64,000 nt of DNA from Luteimonas sp. JM171 (GCF_001717465.1 NZ_CP017074.1:2570873-2634872), one strand, 5' to 3'; counted from the stretch's first letter, positions 37,754 to 48,838 are shown. Numbers and translations are program-made. The notes: generated from the letters alone by a model not told the origin.

Positions 37754-37972
37754 ATGGCGAAAGACGACGTCATAGAATTTGAAGGCACCGTTTCCGAGAC
37801 CCTCCCGAACACGATGTTCCGGGTCAAGCTCGAGAACGGGCATGAAATCATTGCCCACATCTCCGGGCGGATGCGCAAGCATTACATCCGCATCCTCACC
37901 GGCGACCGGGTCAAGGTGGAGATGACCCCCTACGACCTGACCAAGGGGCGGATCACCTACCGGATGAAGTAA
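37754..37972 (+). CDS. infA: Translation initiation factor IF-1
   Basis: 72 residues, complete S1/OB-fold ([72 protein letters not shown] reads straight through). The start has AGGGA upstream. It stabilises 30S initiation complexes. Convergent with clpA across a shared terminator. Confidence 0.97.
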   Translation: MAKDDVIEFEGTVSETLPNTMFRVKLENGHEIIAHISGRMRKHYIRILTGDRVKVEMTPYDLTKGRITYRMK

Positions 37973-37998
37973 GCGCGCAGCGCGCTCCCGGAAACGAA

Positions 37999-38021
37999 GA
38001 AGGCGGCCAATGGCCGCCTTC
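37999..38021. terminator. Bidirectional hairpin between infA and clpA
   Basis: An 11-base perfect inverted repeat (GAAGGCGGCCA / TGGCCGCCTTC) lies between two convergent genes (infA ends 37972, clpA ends 38042). The flanking U tracts are short. Likely used in both directions. Confidence 0.6.
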
Positions 38022-38041
38022 TCGCGTTTGTGGACCCGGGT

Positions 38042-40321
38042 TCAGTCCACCGAGGCCGGCAGGAGCTTTTCCGGCTCGGGCCAGGTCTCGATGACCAGGT
38101 CGTCGTCCTTGACGTCCACGCTGACCCGGCCACCGTCCGCCAGCTTGCCGAACAGCAGCTCGTCGGCCAGCGGCCGCTTGATGCGGTCCTGGATGATCCG
38201 CGCCATCGGGCGGGCGCCCATCTGCGGATCGAAGCCGTTGCGGGCCAGCCACTCGCGCGCCTCCGGCGTGGCGGTCACGGTGACATTCTTCTCCTGCAGC
38301 TGGCTCTCCAGCTCGATCAGGAACTTGTCCACCACCCGCAGGATGTGCTCCATCCCCAGCGCCTGGAACTGCACGATGGCATCCAGCCGGTTGCGGAACT
38401 CCGGCGTGAAGGCCTTGCGGATCGCCTCCATCGCGTCGGTGCTGTGATCCTGCTGGGTAAAGCCGATGCTCCGGCGCGAGGCCTGGGTGGCGCCCGCGTT
38501 CGTGGTCATCACCAGGATCACGTTGCGGAAGTTCGCCTCGCGGCCGTTGGTGTCGGTGAGCACGCCGCGGTCCATCACCTGCAACAGGACGTTGAAGATA
38601 TCCGGATGGGCCTTCTCCACCTCGTCCAGCAGCAGCACGCAGTGCGGCGTCTTGACGATCTTCTCGGTCAGCAGGCCGCCCTGGTCGAAGCCCACGTAAC
38701 CCGGGGGCGCGCCGATCAGGCGGCTCACCGAATGCGGCTCCATGTACTCGGACATGTCGAAGCGCACCAGCTCGATGCCCAGCTGCAGGGCCAGCTGCCG
38801 GGTGACCTCGGTCTTGCCCACGCCGGTGGGGCCGGCGAACAGGAAGCTGCCGATCGGCTTGTCCGGATTGCCCAGCCCCGAGCGCGACAGCTTGATCGCC
38901 GAGGTGAGCGTCTCGATCGCCGGGTCCTGCCCGAAGATCACCATCTTCAGGTTGCGCTCGAGGTGGCCCAGCACGTCCTTGTCCGAAGCGCTGACCTGCT
39001 TGGCCGGGATCCTGGCCATCTTGGCCACGATCGTCTCCACCTCTTCCACGTCGATGAGCTTCTTGCGGACGTCTTCCGGGAGCAGGCGCTGGCGCGCGCC
39101 CGCCTCGTCCATCACGTCGATGGCCTTGTCCGGCAGCAGCCGGTCGGCGATGTGCTTGACCGACAGATCCACCGCCGCCTGCAGGGCGTCGTCGGCGTAG
39201 GTCACCGAGTGATGCGCCTCGTAGCGCGGCTTCAGGCCGCGCAGGATCTCGAACGCTTCGCTCGTGGTCGGCTCCACCACGTCGATCTTCTGGAACCGGC
39301 GCGCCAGCGCCCGGTCCTTTTCGAAGATGCCGCGGTATTCCTGGAACGTCGTCGAGCCGATGCAGCGCAGCTCGCCCGATGCCAGCGCCGGCTTGATGAG
39401 GTTGGAGGCATCCATGGTGCCGCCCGAGGCCGAGCCGGCGCCGATGATGGTGTGGATTTCGTCGATGAAGAGGATCGCGCCATCGTGCTTGCGGATCGCC
39501 GTCAGCACGGCCTTCAGGCGCTTCTCGAAGTCGCCGCGGTACTTGGTACCCGCCACCAGCGCGCCCAGGTCAAGCGAATAGATGGTGGCGTCGGCCAGCA
39601 CCTCGGGCACTTCGCCATCGACGATGCGCTTGGCCAGGCCCTCGGCGATGGCGGTCTTGCCCACGCCCGCCTCGCCCACGTACAGCGGGTTGTTCTTGCG
39701 CCGGCGGCACAGGATCTGGATGGTGCGCTCGATCTCCTCGGTGCGCCCCACCAGCGGGTCGATCTTGCCCTCGCGGGCCGCCGCGTTGAGGTCGGTCGCG
39801 AACTCGGCCAGCGCATCGCCCTTGGCTTCGCCGCCTTCCAGCGTGCCGCCGCCGGACTCCTCGTCCGCCGGCGCAGGCTCATCGTCGCCGGTCTTGGCGA
39901 TGCCGTGCGAGAGGTAATTGACCACGTCCAGGCGGGTCACGTCCTGCTGGTTGAGGTAGTAGACCGCGTGCGAGTCCTTCTCGCCGAAGATCGCCACCAG
40001 CACGTTGGCGCCGGTCACTTCCTTCTTGCCCGAGGACTGCACGTGGTACACGGCGCGCTGGAGCACGCGCTGGAAGCCCAGCGTGGGCTGGGTGTCGCGG
40101 CCGTCATCGCCGTCGAGCTTGGAAACGGTGGTCAGGATCGCCTGCTCCAGGTCGGAGCGCAGACGGTTGAAGTCCGCGCCGCACGCCTTCAACACGGCTT
40201 CGGCGGACGGGTTGTCGATCAGCGACAGCAGCAGGTGCTCGACCGTCATGTACTCGTCGCGCGCCTCCCGGGCCCGCTTGTAGCACTGGCCGATGGTGTA
40301 TTCGAGATCCTTGCTGAACAT
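38042..40321 (-). CDS. clpA: ATP-dependent Clp protease ATP-binding subunit ClpA
   Basis: 759 residues with an N-domain ([19 protein letters not shown]), two AAA+ modules with Walker A motifs [13 protein letters not shown] and [13 protein letters not shown], and IGL-type loop region near residue 615 for ClpP docking. It unfolds substrates delivered by ClpS. clpS lies 78 bases upstream on the same strand. Confidence 0.97.
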   Translation of the reverse strand: MFSKDLEYTIGQCYKRAREARDEYMTVEHLLLSLIDNPSAEAVLKACGADFNRLRSDLEQAILTTVSKLDGDDGRDTQPTLGFQRVLQRAVYHVQSSGKKEVTGANVLVAIFGEKDSHAVYYLNQQDVTRLDVVNYLSHGIAKTGDDEPAPADEESGGGTLEGGEAKGDALAEFATDLNAAAREGKIDPLVGRTEEIERTIQILCRRRKNNPLYVGEAGVGKTAIAEGLAKRIVDGEVPEVLADATIYSLDLGALVAGTKYRGDFEKRLKAVLTAIRKHDGAILFIDEIHTIIGAGSASGGTMDASNLIKPALASGELRCIGSTTFQEYRGIFEKDRALARRFQKIDVVEPTTSEAFEILRGLKPRYEAHHSVTYADDALQAAVDLSVKHIADRLLPDKAIDVMDEAGARQRLLPEDVRKKLIDVEEVETIVAKMARIPAKQVSASDKDVLGHLERNLKMVIFGQDPAIETLTSAIKLSRSGLGNPDKPIGSFLFAGPTGVGKTEVTRQLALQLGIELVRFDMSEYMEPHSVSRLIGAPPGYVGFDQGGLLTEKIVKTPHCVLLLDEVEKAHPDIFNVLLQVMDRGVLTDTNGREANFRNVILVMTTNAGATQASRRSIGFTQQDHSTDAMEAIRKAFTPEFRNRLDAIVQFQALGMEHILRVVDKFLIELESQLQEKNVTVTATPEAREWLARNGFDPQMGARPMARIIQDRIKRPLADELLFGKLADGGRVSVDVKDDDLVIETWPEPEKLLPASVD

Positions 40322-40399
40322 GGGGCTTTTGGCCTCCGAAAATAACTACTGCTGCCTTGGATGGGGGCTGCAATGGAGGTTTTCCATCGCCCTTCCCGT

Positions 40400-40720
40400 T
40401 TACGCCTTTTCCATGGTGCAGAGCAAGGGGTGCTGGTTCATGCGCGAGTAATCATTCACCTGCGCCACCTTGGACTCTGCCACCTCACGGCTGTAGACGC
40501 CGCACACCCCGCGTCCGCGGGTGTGTACGTGCAGCATGATCTGGGTTGCCCGCTCCACGTCGAGTGAAAAGAAGCGCACGAGCACTTCCACCACGAAATC
40601 CATCGGCGTGTAGTCGTCGTTCAGGATGATCACCGAGTACAGCGGCGGGCGCGCCACTTCCGGGCGGCCGGTCTGGACCGCGACGCCGTGGTCGCGCTCA
40701 TGTTCGTTCTTGCGTGCCAT
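40400..40720 (-). CDS. clpS: ClpS, adaptor for N-end rule substrates
   Basis: 106 residues. Core [62 protein letters not shown] contains the residues that bind N-terminal Leu/Phe. It hands substrates made by Aat to ClpA, so the Aat-ClpS-ClpA branch is complete here. The open frame extends nine codons upstream; [12 protein letters not shown] is the natural start. Confidence 0.96.
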   Translation of the reverse strand: MARKNEHERDHGVAVQTGRPEVARPPLYSVIILNDDYTPMDFVVEVLVRFFSLDVERATQIMLHVHTRGRGVCGVYSREVAESKVAQVNDYSRMNQHPLLCTMEKA

Positions 40721-40814
40721 GCGCTGGATTATACGGGCCGGCGGCATCCGCCACGTAGACGGCGAGGCGTCCGGCGGCCGACAATGGCGCGCCTGATCAC
40801 CGACCCCGGAGCCG

Positions 40815-41288
40815 ATGATGAGCTACCGCCAGGGACGTTTCTGGCAGCCCGATGTCACCGTCGCCACCCTGGCAATGGATGGCGACAGGCTGCTGTGCGT
40901 CGAGGAGCGGGTGGGCGGCAAGCTGGTGATCAACCAGCCTGCGGGCCACCTGGAGCCCGACGAGACCCTGGTGGACGCGGCCATCCGCGAAACCCTGGAG
41001 GAGACGGGCTGGACGGTGCGGCTCACCGCGTTCGTGGGCGCCTACCAGTGGAAGGCCGAAACCGGGCGCCATTACCTGCGCTTCGCCTTTGCCGGCGAGC
41101 CGGTCTGCCACGACCCGGGCCGCGACCTGGACGACGGCATCGTCCGTGCCCTGTGGCTGAGCCCGGCGGAACTGCAGGAGGCCGGCGCCCGGCACCGCAG
41201 TCCCCTGGTCTGGCGCACCGCTTCCGATTTCCTCGCCGGGCGCCGCTTTCCCCTGTCCATGCTGAACCAGTTGCCGGACGCCCCTTGA
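40815..41288 (+). CDS. nudJ: Nudix hydrolase, NudJ-like
   Basis: 157 residues. The Nudix box [23 protein letters not shown] (about residues 43-65) matches GX5EX7REUXEEXGU. The remaining parts match NudJ (phosphatase for HMP-PP and NTPs). It lies just before mnmA, the usual nudJ-mnmA-hflD order. Substrate not proven. Confidence 0.88.
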   Translation: MMSYRQGRFWQPDVTVATLAMDGDRLLCVEERVGGKLVINQPAGHLEPDETLVDAAIRETLEETGWTVRLTAFVGAYQWKAETGRHYLRFAFAGEPVCHDPGRDLDDGIVRALWLSPAELQEAGARHRSPLVWRTASDFLAGRRFPLSMLNQLPDAP

Positions 41289-41337
41289 GGCTTTCCCGGG
41301 CTTGCCTGTGGCGGCAACCGGCCCCATCCCGATCCCA

Positions 41338-42501
41338 ATGAGCACACCGCGCACCATCATCGGCCTCTCAGGCGGCGTCGACTCGTCGGTCGCCGCCCTG
41401 CTGCTGCGCGATGCCGGCGAGCCGCTGGCCGGGCTGTTCATGCAGAACTGGGCAGATGACGGCAGCGGCGACTGCCGGGCCGAGGACGATCGCCGCGATG
41501 CGGTCGCCGTCGCCGGCAGGCTTGGGCTGCCGATCCATTTCCGGGATTTCTCGGCCGAATACTGGCAGGACGTCTTCGAGCACTTCCTTTCCGAATACGC
41601 GGCCGGCCGCACGCCCAACCCGGACGTGCTCTGCAACCGCGAGGTCAAGTTCAAGCATTTCCTGGAAGCGGCCCGCGCCCTCGGCGCCGAGCGCATCGCC
41701 ACCGGCCACTACGCGCGCATCGATCGCGCCGGTGGCCGCTGGCGGCTGCTGCGCGCGCGTGACGCGGCCAAGGACCAGAGCTATTTCCTGCACCAGCTGG
41801 GCCAGGAGCAGCTCGCGGCGACGCTGTTCCCGCTTGGCGGGCTGGAGAAGACCGACGTCCGGGCCAGGGCCCACGCCGCCGGCCTGGCGACAGCCGGCAA
41901 GAAGGACTCCACCGGCATCTGCTTCATTGGCGAGCGCGATTTCCGGGAATTCCTGGGCCGCTACCTCCCTGCCCGGCCTGGCGAGATCCGCACGCCCGGC
42001 GGCCAGGTGCTGGGCGAACATCCGGGGGTGTTCTATTTCACCCTGGGCCAGCGCGGCGGCCTGCAGCTGGGCGGGGTGCGCGGCTTCCCGCAGGCCCCCT
42101 GGTACGTGGTGGGCAAGGACGTGGGCGCCAACGTCCTGTTCGTGGACCAGGGCGGCGACAGCCCGTGGCTGATGTCCACCACCACCTGGACCGAACCGGC
42201 GCACTGGATTTCCGGCGCCCCGCCCGCGGGCGAATTCGAGTGCACCGCCCAGTCGCGCTACCGGCAGCGGTCCGAGCCCTGCCGGGTGCTGGTGGGCGAC
42301 GACGGCTGCCTGGAAGTGACGTTCGAGCGCCCGCAGCGGGCGGTGACCCCCGGCCAGTCACTGGTGCTCTATGACGGCGACGCCTGCCTGGGCGGCGCCG
42401 TGATCGAAGCGACGGATGCGCCGCTTGATCGCGGGCGGGAGCGCCCAGCAGGTACCATTGGCGCCTTCCAGTCCGCCCCACGGAGCGCAACAGCCGGATG
42501 A
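41338..42501 (+). CDS. mnmA: tRNA 2-thiouridylase MnmA
   Basis: 387 residues from [23 protein letters not shown] (PP-loop SGGVDSS). Catalytic Cys in [12 protein letters not shown] and second Cys in STGICFIG are both present. It thiolates U34 of tRNA Lys, Glu and Gln. Its stop overlaps the hflD start (ATGA). Confidence 0.96.
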   Translation: MSTPRTIIGLSGGVDSSVAALLLRDAGEPLAGLFMQNWADDGSGDCRAEDDRRDAVAVAGRLGLPIHFRDFSAEYWQDVFEHFLSEYAAGRTPNPDVLCNREVKFKHFLEAARALGAERIATGHYARIDRAGGRWRLLRARDAAKDQSYFLHQLGQEQLAATLFPLGGLEKTDVRARAHAAGLATAGKKDSTGICFIGERDFREFLGRYLPARPGEIRTPGGQVLGEHPGVFYFTLGQRGGLQLGGVRGFPQAPWYVVGKDVGANVLFVDQGGDSPWLMSTTTWTEPAHWISGAPPAGEFECTAQSRYRQRSEPCRVLVGDDGCLEVTFERPQRAVTPGQSLVLYDGDACLGGAVIEATDAPLDRGRERPAGTIGAFQSAPRSATAG

Positions 42502-43103
42502 TGCAGGAACGTGTAATGGCCCTTGCCGGCCTGGCGCAGGCGCTCAAGCAGGTGCGCCGCATCGCCGAGACCGGGCAGGCCGACGCCGCGGTGCTGGCGA
42601 CGGCGCTGGAAAGCGTCTTCCACACCGACGCCGCGTCCGTGGCCGACGTCTATGGCGGCGTCGAGGGCATTCGCCCCGGCCTGCGCCTGCTGCACGGCTA
42701 CTTCAACAACCTGCCCGACGACGAGCAGCTGCCCAAGCTGGCCCTGGCCGTCCTGCAGCTGGAGCGACGCTTCATCAACGACGGCGAAATGGTGCACCGG
42801 GTGCAGCGGGGGATCACCGCCGCACGCAACGAGGCCCAGCGCGCCGGCAGCAGCACCCACCCCGAGGTGCTCTCCAGCCTGGGCACCCTGTACGCCGAGA
42901 CGGTGAGCAACCTGCGGCCGCGGGTGATGGTGCAGGGCAATCCGCACTACCTGGGCCAGTCGGACATCGTGTCCGAGATCCGCGCCGTGCTGATGGCGGC
43001 GCTGCGCTCGGCGGTGCTGTGGCGGCAGATGGGCGGCAATTACCTGGATTTCCTCCTGCGCCGCAAGCAGCTGCTCGGGGCGGTGGAACGCCTGCTCGGC
43101 TGA
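42498..43103 (+). CDS. hflD: HflD-like high-frequency lysogenization protein
   Basis: 201 residues, helical, matching HflD family blocks ([71 protein letters not shown]). Peripheral inner-membrane protein; in E. coli it affects lambda CII, its cell role is unclear. The overlap with mnmA indicates coupled translation. Confidence 0.93.
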   Translation: MMQERVMALAGLAQALKQVRRIAETGQADAAVLATALESVFHTDAASVADVYGGVEGIRPGLRLLHGYFNNLPDDEQLPKLALAVLQLERRFINDGEMVHRVQRGITAARNEAQRAGSSTHPEVLSSLGTLYAETVSNLRPRVMVQGNPHYLGQSDIVSEIRAVLMAALRSAVLWRQMGGNYLDFLLRRKQLLGAVERLLG

Positions 43104-43117
43104 GCGGTCCCGCGGAT

Positions 43118-43144
43118 TAAAGTCGGCGCCGGGGGTGCCGATAC
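43118..43144 (+). promoter_or_regulatory. FliA (sigma-28) promoter of the chemoreceptor gene
   Basis: TAAAGTCG, 11-base spacer, GCCGATAC. This matches the TAAAG(TTT)-N11-GCCGATAA consensus almost perfectly, 31 bases upstream of the start of mcp. Confidence 0.8.
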
Positions 43145-43175
43145 CGGGAACGTAGCAACCGGCCGAGTAGCGTCC

Positions 43176-44366
43176 ATGCATGCACGTATCCTGATCCACC
43201 TTGCCGCTCCACTGGCATTGACCTTCCTGCTGGCCGTGGCGTTCGCGCTCGGCTGGTCCACGCCCGTGCAGTGGGCGATCCTGCTGACCATGACCGCAAG
43301 CTGGCTGGGACTGGCCTATTGGCTGGTCCTGCGCGGAGGGCAACCCCCGGCGCAGCGGCGCGCCATGCAGGAGCAGGACCAGCTGCTGGCCGAGCTGCGG
43401 CAATACGTGGACGCCGAGATCGAGGGCTCGCAGCTTGAACTCGACCGCGCCCGGCACCTCGTGCAGGAAGCGGTGTCCGGCCTGGGCACCAGCTTTGAAA
43501 CGATGAACCAGAAGTCCCGGCAGCAGGCGCAGGCGATGGCCCGCATCCTCGACCAGACGGGCGAAAGCAACGGCGGCAGCGGCTCGGACGTGGCCCGGTT
43601 TGCCCAGCATGCCAGCCAGCGGATGGAACAGCTGGTGGAGGCGCTGGAGCAGGTCAGCGGCCAGAGCGGCACCACCGTGGCCCACATCGACGAGATGGCC
43701 GGCCACCTGGACGGCATCTTCGCCCTGCTCGAGGACGTGAAGTCCATTGCCGACCAGACCAACCTGCTGGCGCTCAACGCCGCCATCGAGGCCGCGCGGG
43801 CCGGCGAGGCGGGCCGCGGCTTCGCGGTGGTGGCCGACGAGGTGCGCAACCTCTCCGAGCGCTCCACCGCGTTCAACGAACAGATCCGCAAGCTCGCCAA
43901 CAGCTCGCGCGAATCCATCGACAAGGTGCGCGAGACCGTTTCCAACATGGCCTCGCGCGATCTCGACCGCTCACGCGAGGCGCGCGCGGAAGCCGCCGAG
44001 ATGCTGCAGCAGGTGGCGGCCATCAACCACTCGCTGGGCGACGGCATGCGCGAGATCTCCTCGTGCGGCAAGGTCATCGACAGCACCGTCGCCGAGGCCG
44101 TGCGCGCACTGCAGTTCGAGGACATCACCACCCAGGCCCTGGGCGGCGTGAAAGCCCACCTGGACCGGCTGGCCACGATCAACCGCGAGGCGATCGACCT
44201 GCAGAACCTGCTGCGGCGCAACGGCGGCCTGTTCGACGACCAGATGGTGCGTTCGCTCAAGCAGCTGGGGACACGCCTGCGTGAGGAAAGCCGGACCTGG
44301 GAAAAGCCGCCGCACAAGCCGGTCACCCAGGAATCCATGGGCGCGGGCACCGTCGAGCTGTTCTGA
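43176..44366 (+). CDS. Chemoreceptor (MCP) without a periplasmic ligand domain
   Basis: 396 residues. Two adjacent membrane helices (about 8-25 and 32-48) leave almost no periplasmic loop. There is no HAMP domain. The signalling hairpin is intact ([43 protein letters not shown]). It should therefore sense something in the membrane or cytoplasm, or sit in mixed arrays. The FliA promoter at 43118 groups it with late motility genes. Confidence 0.9.
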   Translation: MHARILIHLAAPLALTFLLAVAFALGWSTPVQWAILLTMTASWLGLAYWLVLRGGQPPAQRRAMQEQDQLLAELRQYVDAEIEGSQLELDRARHLVQEAVSGLGTSFETMNQKSRQQAQAMARILDQTGESNGGSGSDVARFAQHASQRMEQLVEALEQVSGQSGTTVAHIDEMAGHLDGIFALLEDVKSIADQTNLLALNAAIEAARAGEAGRGFAVVADEVRNLSERSTAFNEQIRKLANSSRESIDKVRETVSNMASRDLDRSREARAEAAEMLQQVAAINHSLGDGMREISSCGKVIDSTVAEAVRALQFEDITTQALGGVKAHLDRLATINREAIDLQNLLRRNGGLFDDQMVRSLKQLGTRLREESRTWEKPPHKPVTQESMGAGTVELF

Positions 44367-44432
44367 GGCCCCCGCCCCACCCCGGCCCCGGCGTGCCCGG
44401 TAGACTGTGGGGCCGCTCCAACGGGTCCTCCC

Positions 44433-45158
44433 ATGCCGGGCAGCCACTGCGAAGACGATCCGACGGCCCGGCGCGCGCGCCGGGATGACGCCGAGCCGCT
44501 CCGCGCGCTGGCCGGCCGCCTGTTCCTGGCTCACGAAGCACTGCGGCGCAGCGTGGCGCGCCAGTTGCACAACGGCCCCGGGCAGGCGCTGACGGCGGTC
44601 ACCATGGCCGCGCATGCGGCCCTGCGCGAAGATGATGCCGCGCAGCGCGCTGCCGACCTGGAGGAAATCGCGGCCCAGGCCAAGGCGGCACTGGCCCAGG
44701 TGCGCCAGCTCTGCGGCCTGCTGCACCCGCCGCCGCTCGACGCCATCGGCCTGGAAGCCGCGCTGCGCTGGCATCTGGCGCAATTGCAGGATGATGCGCC
44801 CGTGGATCTTGTGCTGGAGGCCTCCGGGCTGCGGCAGCGGCCGGCGCCCGAGGTGGAGCAGGCCTGCTTCCGCATTGCCGAGGAAGCCATGGCCAACGCC
44901 TTCGCCCATGCCCGCGCACGGCGCATCGCCGTACACCTGCACGACATGGACGATGGCTTTGAGATGGAAGTCCGCGATGATGGACGCGGTTTTGCGGCGG
45001 ACTCGACGGCTGGCCCTGGCCTGACCGAGATGGGCGAGCGGGCCCGGGCGATCGGGGCCCGCTTTTCGATCGATTCGGGCCGCGGCCAGGGCACCTGCGT
45101 CCGCGTGCGTGTCCCGGGCGCCGCCGCCCGCGGGCCCGCGGGCGGAGACGCCGCGTGA
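44433..45158 (+). CDS. Small HisKA_3-like sensor histidine kinase
   Basis: 241 residues, no membrane segment. The dimerisation helix has a probable phosphorylated His46 (SVARQLHNGPGQALT). The ATPase domain shows N-box FRIAEEAMANAFAHARARRI and G-box DDGRGFAADSTAGPGLTEMGERA. Similar to the NarX/UhpB class, but it lacks an input domain. Its stop overlaps the next gene's GTG start (GTGA), so the pair may form a single signalling unit. Confidence 0.85.
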   Translation: MPGSHCEDDPTARRARRDDAEPLRALAGRLFLAHEALRRSVARQLHNGPGQALTAVTMAAHAALREDDAAQRAADLEEIAAQAKAALAQVRQLCGLLHPPPLDAIGLEAALRWHLAQLQDDAPVDLVLEASGLRQRPAPEVEQACFRIAEEAMANAFAHARARRIAVHLHDMDDGFEMEVRDDGRGFAADSTAGPGLTEMGERARAIGARFSIDSGRGQGTCVRVRVPGAAARGPAGGDAA

Positions 45159-46885
45159 ACGCGCCGCTGTCGCCCCCCGCCGATTCCGGAGGCGGCCCCA
45201 CCCCGCGCCTGGGCGCGGGCAACCCGGACCTGGACGCGATGGTGCGCTCGGCCGTCGAGGATGGCAGCGAGCTGATGGTGCTGCACCTGGACATCGATCA
45301 TTTCGCCGCCATCAACCAGAACATGGGCTACGAGGTCGGCGACAGCGCCCTGCAGGTCGTCGGACAGCGCCTGAAAAGCGCGGTCGGCGACGACGGGCGG
45401 GTCTGGCGCCACGGCAGCGACGAGTTCATCGTGGCGGTGAAGCTCGACCCGCAGGGGCTCTCCGCGAAGCAGTCGTCGGAAGGACTGAAAGCCCTGATCG
45501 AGCAGCCCGTCTCGATCCTGCCCTACACCTTCGCCTTGACTGCCAAGGTCGGGATCAGCCTGTGCCCGGACCATGCGATCACCGCCGACGCGCTGCTCCA
45601 GCTGGCCGAGTCCTCGCTGCTGCGCGCCTCGCGCCTCGCCGATGAGCCGGTACAGCTGCACCAGCAGGCAGAGATCCCACCCGCCACCGGCGAGCGCGCC
45701 ATCCCGGCCCTGCTGGTGGACGCGCTGGGGACGGACCAGTTCCTGCTGCGCTACCAGCCCAAGATCAGCGCGCGCGACGGACGGGTGATCGGCATGGAAG
45801 CCCTGATCCGCTGGAACTCGCCGGAGCTGGGCGAGCTGGGCCCGGAACGGTTCATCCGCACCGCGGAGCGGCTTGGGGTGATCGTGCAGCTGGGCGAATG
45901 GATGATCGAGAGCGCAGTGGCGCAGGCGCGGGAATGGCGCGCCCAGGGATTCGACGACTTCTTCATTGGCGTCAACGTGTCCACCCTCCAGCTGCTGCAG
46001 CCCGCGTTCGTCGACCACCTGCTTTCGGCGATGCAGCACGCGGGCCTGCCGCCGGCCACGATCGTGCTCGAGATCAACGAGAGCGTTCTCAATACCGACA
46101 TGCAGGCGGTGTTCCGCACCATCCGCGCCCTGCGGCGCGAAGGCATCGGCATGGTCCTGGACAACTTCGGCACCGGCGACGCCAGCCTGCGCAGCCTCGC
46201 GCGCTATCCGGCCGACATCTTGAAGATCGACCGCAGCTTCGTGACCTCCACCCTCACCGGCAGCCGTGAAACCGCAATCGTGCGCGCCATGATCGCCATG
46301 GCCCACCAGCTGGGAATGAAGGTGATTGCCAACGGCGTGGAAACCGAGGCCCAGCTCGGGTTCCTGCGCCGCACCGAGTGCGACTACTTCCAGGGGTTCC
46401 TGTTCGCCAAGGCGGTCCCGGCCGGGGAAGCAGGCCAGATCCTGCGCGAGCGCTACCTGCGGCCGGAGCTGTTCACCCAGACCCGCGACGACCGCACCCT
46501 GCTGCTGGTGGACGATGAGGAAAACGTGCTGAATTCGCTGGGGCGCCTGTTCCGGCGGGACGGCTACCGGGTGCTGAGCGCCTCGAGCGTGAACGATGCG
46601 CTGGCGCTGCTGGGCAACAACGAAGTCCAGGTGATTCTCTCGGACCAGCGGATGCCGGAAATGAGCGGGACCGATTTCCTGGCCCAGGTGAAGGTCCTCT
46701 ATCCGGACACGATCCGGATGGTGCTCTCAGGGCACGCGGACCTGAAAACCGTGACCGAGGCGATCAACCGCGGCGCGATCTACCGCTTCCTCACCAAGCC
46801 CTGGGACGATCGCGAACTGCGCGACCACATCCGCGAGGCCTTCCGCACCTTCGAGGCACGCCGGGCGCGCGCCCCGGTGCCCTAG
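45155..46885 (+). CDS. Degenerate GGDEF-EAL protein with C-terminal receiver (REC) domain
   Basis: 576 residues, GTG start. The GGDEF-like domain (about 15-165) has GSDEF in place of GGDEF. The EAL domain (about 180-430) keeps GMEALIRW, but has DNFGTG instead of DDFGTG and ANGVET instead of AEGVET; these are metal or base positions, so phosphodiesterase activity is doubtful. The C-terminal receiver (about 445-570; LLLVDDEENVLNSLGRL, SDQRMPEMSGTDFL, LTKPW) is like RpfG's. The order GGDEF-EAL-REC is unusual. It may act as a c-di-GMP sensor or scaffold coupled to the kinase before it. Confidence 0.85.
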   Translation: MNAPLSPPADSGGGPTPRLGAGNPDLDAMVRSAVEDGSELMVLHLDIDHFAAINQNMGYEVGDSALQVVGQRLKSAVGDDGRVWRHGSDEFIVAVKLDPQGLSAKQSSEGLKALIEQPVSILPYTFALTAKVGISLCPDHAITADALLQLAESSLLRASRLADEPVQLHQQAEIPPATGERAIPALLVDALGTDQFLLRYQPKISARDGRVIGMEALIRWNSPELGELGPERFIRTAERLGVIVQLGEWMIESAVAQAREWRAQGFDDFFIGVNVSTLQLLQPAFVDHLLSAMQHAGLPPATIVLEINESVLNTDMQAVFRTIRALRREGIGMVLDNFGTGDASLRSLARYPADILKIDRSFVTSTLTGSRETAIVRAMIAMAHQLGMKVIANGVETEAQLGFLRRTECDYFQGFLFAKAVPAGEAGQILRERYLRPELFTQTRDDRTLLLVDDEENVLNSLGRLFRRDGYRVLSASSVNDALALLGNNEVQVILSDQRMPEMSGTDFLAQVKVLYPDTIRMVLSGHADLKTVTEAINRGAIYRFLTKPWDDRELRDHIREAFRTFEARRARAPVP

Positions 46886-48096
46886 GCGTCGATTTCGTCA
46901 CTGGCCTGCCGCACCGGCAGGGTGACCCGGAACGTGCTGCCCGCCCCTTCCTCGCTCTCGACCTCGATGCGGCCGTTGTGCTTGGCAACGATGCCATAGG
47001 AGATCGACAGGCCGAGCCCGGTGCCGGTTCCGGCCGGCTTGGTGGTGAAGAATGGATCGAACAGGCGCTGCAGGTTTTCCGGCGGGATGCCGTCGCCGGT
47101 GTCGGCGATCTCGATCCACACCTCGCCCCCCTCGTGGCCGGTGCTGACCGTGATCACCCCCTGCTCCCGGATGGCGCCGCCGGCGTTGAGCAGCAGGTTC
47201 ATGAACACCTGGTTGAGCTCGGAATGCAGACACTCCACCATCGGCAGGCTGCCATAGCGCTTTTCCAGCCGCACCTTGTAGCGCAGCTCGTTCCAGACGA
47301 TGTTGAGGATCGAATCAAGCGAGGCGTGCAGGTCGGTGAGGGTCCAGCGGCTCTCCGGGTCGGTGCGGGAGAAGTCCTTGAGGTCGCGCACGATCCGGGT
47401 CACCCGTTCCACCCCCTCGCGCGATTCGGTCATCAGCTGCGGCAGGTCGCGGATGATGAAATCGATGTCCAGCCGCTCGCGGGCCGCCGCGATCTCGGAC
47501 TTCATCGCCGCCGGATCGGGCTTGGCGAGCGCGCGTTCGTAGACGTCAATCAGGGCGAACAGGTTCGCCAGGTATTCCTGCAGGCTGCCCAGGTTGGAAT
47601 GGACGTAGCCGATGGGGTTGTTGATCTCGTGCGCCACCCCCGCCGCCAGCTGGCCGATGGACGCCAGCTTTTCCGACTCCAGCAGCGTCTCCTGGGCCTC
47701 GGTGAGGCGGACGTTGAGTTCCTCATGGCGCCGCAGGAGCTCCTTGTCGCCATCGCGCACGAGGCCGGGGTTCTGCAGCAGCAGGAGCAGGTGCCCGGCG
47801 TCGTCCAGCGCGTGCAGCCGCGCGGCCAGCATCCGCCCCTCCCCAAAGGGGACGTAATCGCTCCAGCGGCCGTGGTCGCGCAGGTGCGGCAGCGCGTGCG
47901 GGGGCACCAGGTCCTCGAGCCGGCGGTCCTCCTCGCTCCACAGCGGGTGGGAGCGGCACATGTCGCGCGCGGCCGGGTTGGCGTAGACGAAATGCCTGCC
48001 CCGGTAGACCAGTACCCCCTCCTGCAGGCGATGCAGGGCCGCTTCCAGCAAGCCCGCATCAAGCGTGGTGTCGGGGGTCGGGGCGGGATGGGTCAT
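46882..48096 (-). CDS. PAS-containing sensor histidine kinase
   Basis: 404 residues, no membrane helix. An N-terminal PAS-like domain (about 10-115) leads to a coiled coil and a HisKA domain with the phosphorylated His in [16 protein letters not shown]. The ATPase domain has N, G1 ([21 protein letters not shown]), F and G2 ([18 protein letters not shown]) boxes. Convergent with the GGDEF-EAL gene (stops overlap by four bases). It is on the same strand as flgN, flgM and flgA and starts 53 bases after flgN, so it may be transcribed with them. Confidence 0.92.
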   Translation of the reverse strand: MTHPAPTPDTTLDAGLLEAALHRLQEGVLVYRGRHFVYANPAARDMCRSHPLWSEEDRRLEDLVPPHALPHLRDHGRWSDYVPFGEGRMLAARLHALDDAGHLLLLLQNPGLVRDGDKELLRRHEELNVRLTEAQETLLESEKLASIGQLAAGVAHEINNPIGYVHSNLGSLQEYLANLFALIDVYERALAKPDPAAMKSEIAAARERLDIDFIIRDLPQLMTESREGVERVTRIVRDLKDFSRTDPESRWTLTDLHASLDSILNIVWNELRYKVRLEKRYGSLPMVECLHSELNQVFMNLLLNAGGAIREQGVITVSTGHEGGEVWIEIADTGDGIPPENLQRLFDPFFTTKPAGTGTGLGLSISYGIVAKHNGRIEVESEEGAGSTFRVTLPVRQASDEIDA

Positions 48097-48149
48097 TCAG
48101 TCGGGCGGGAACCGGGGCCACGGGCATTCTACCCGCCGCGCCGGATCGG

Positions 48150-48485
48150 TCAGGCCACGGCGAGGTTGCGCGAGCTGCGCATGCGCTCCATGCCGCCGGA
48201 GGGATCGTACGAGGATGCGCTCTCGCTCCTGCCCAGGCAGCGCAGCGCCCAGTTCACTTCCCGGCGCCTGCGCGCCAGCAGCGCGCCGTTGGCGCGATTG
48301 AGTTCGGCCAGTTCCGCCACGCGGTCGGCCAGCCCCGGGTCGATGCCCTTTTCCAGTTCGCCCAGGGCATCGAGCTTGGCCCGGGTGGCGCGCATCAGCG
48401 CGTCGGCATCGCCGCCAATCAGCGCCTCGCGCTCGTCGGCCAGGGCCACGGCGAGCTGCTCGACGATGTCAGCCGGGCTGCTCAT
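48150..48485 (-). CDS. flgN: Flagellar chaperone FlgN
   Basis: 111 residues, helical. Family features are the N-terminal DIVEQLAVALADEREALIGGDADALMRATRAKL and the central ELNRANGALLARRRREVNWALR. It chaperones FlgK and FlgL to the export gate. Its start overlaps the flgM stop by four bases. Part of the flgM-flgN unit. Confidence 0.93.
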   Translation of the reverse strand: MSSPADIVEQLAVALADEREALIGGDADALMRATRAKLDALGELEKGIDPGLADRVAELAELNRANGALLARRRREVNWALRCLGRSESASSYDPSGGMERMRSSRNLAVA

Positions 48486-48796
48486 TTGCCGTAGAGCTGG
48501 GCATCCAGGTCGAGCATCCGGCCAGCAATGGCCTCGGCGTCGATCTTGTAACTGCCGGCGGCGATCGCCTCGCGCACCGCCTCCACCTTGGCCATGTCCA
48601 TGGCGGGGTTGGCGGCGAGTTCGCGCTGCAGCGCCTGCAGGCCGGTGGCTTCACCGGTCAGGCGCAGGCTGTCGCCGGCTGCCGGCGCCTCAATCGCCTT
48701 CTCGCGGGCGTCGCCGGCGCGGGCCACCTGGCCACCCAGGGGGCCGGTGGCGCGGATGGCGGCAGGCGGCGGCATTCCGTCAACTTTATGGCTCAT
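48482..48796 (-). CDS. flgM: Anti-sigma-28 factor FlgM
   Basis: 104 residues from MSHKVDGMPP. The N-terminal half is disordered (Ala/Gly/Pro/Arg). The C-terminal half holds the sigma-28-binding helices (MDMAKVEAVREAIAAGSYKIDAEAIAGRMLDLDAQL). It holds FliA inactive until the hook is complete, then is exported. A FliA site precedes it, giving autoregulation. Confidence 0.94.
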   Translation of the reverse strand: MSHKVDGMPPPAAIRATGPLGGQVARAGDAREKAIEAPAAGDSLRLTGEATGLQALQRELAANPAMDMAKVEAVREAIAAGSYKIDAEAIAGRMLDLDAQLYGK

Positions 48797-48838
48797 ATCC
48801 AGATCCTGTTGCGGGGATCGCAAATGGGGTCAGTCCCG

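Noticed and set aside
38030-40345. 771-residue plus-strand open frame
   Set aside because: It is the antisense shadow of clpA; ClpA motifs on the minus strand are complete.
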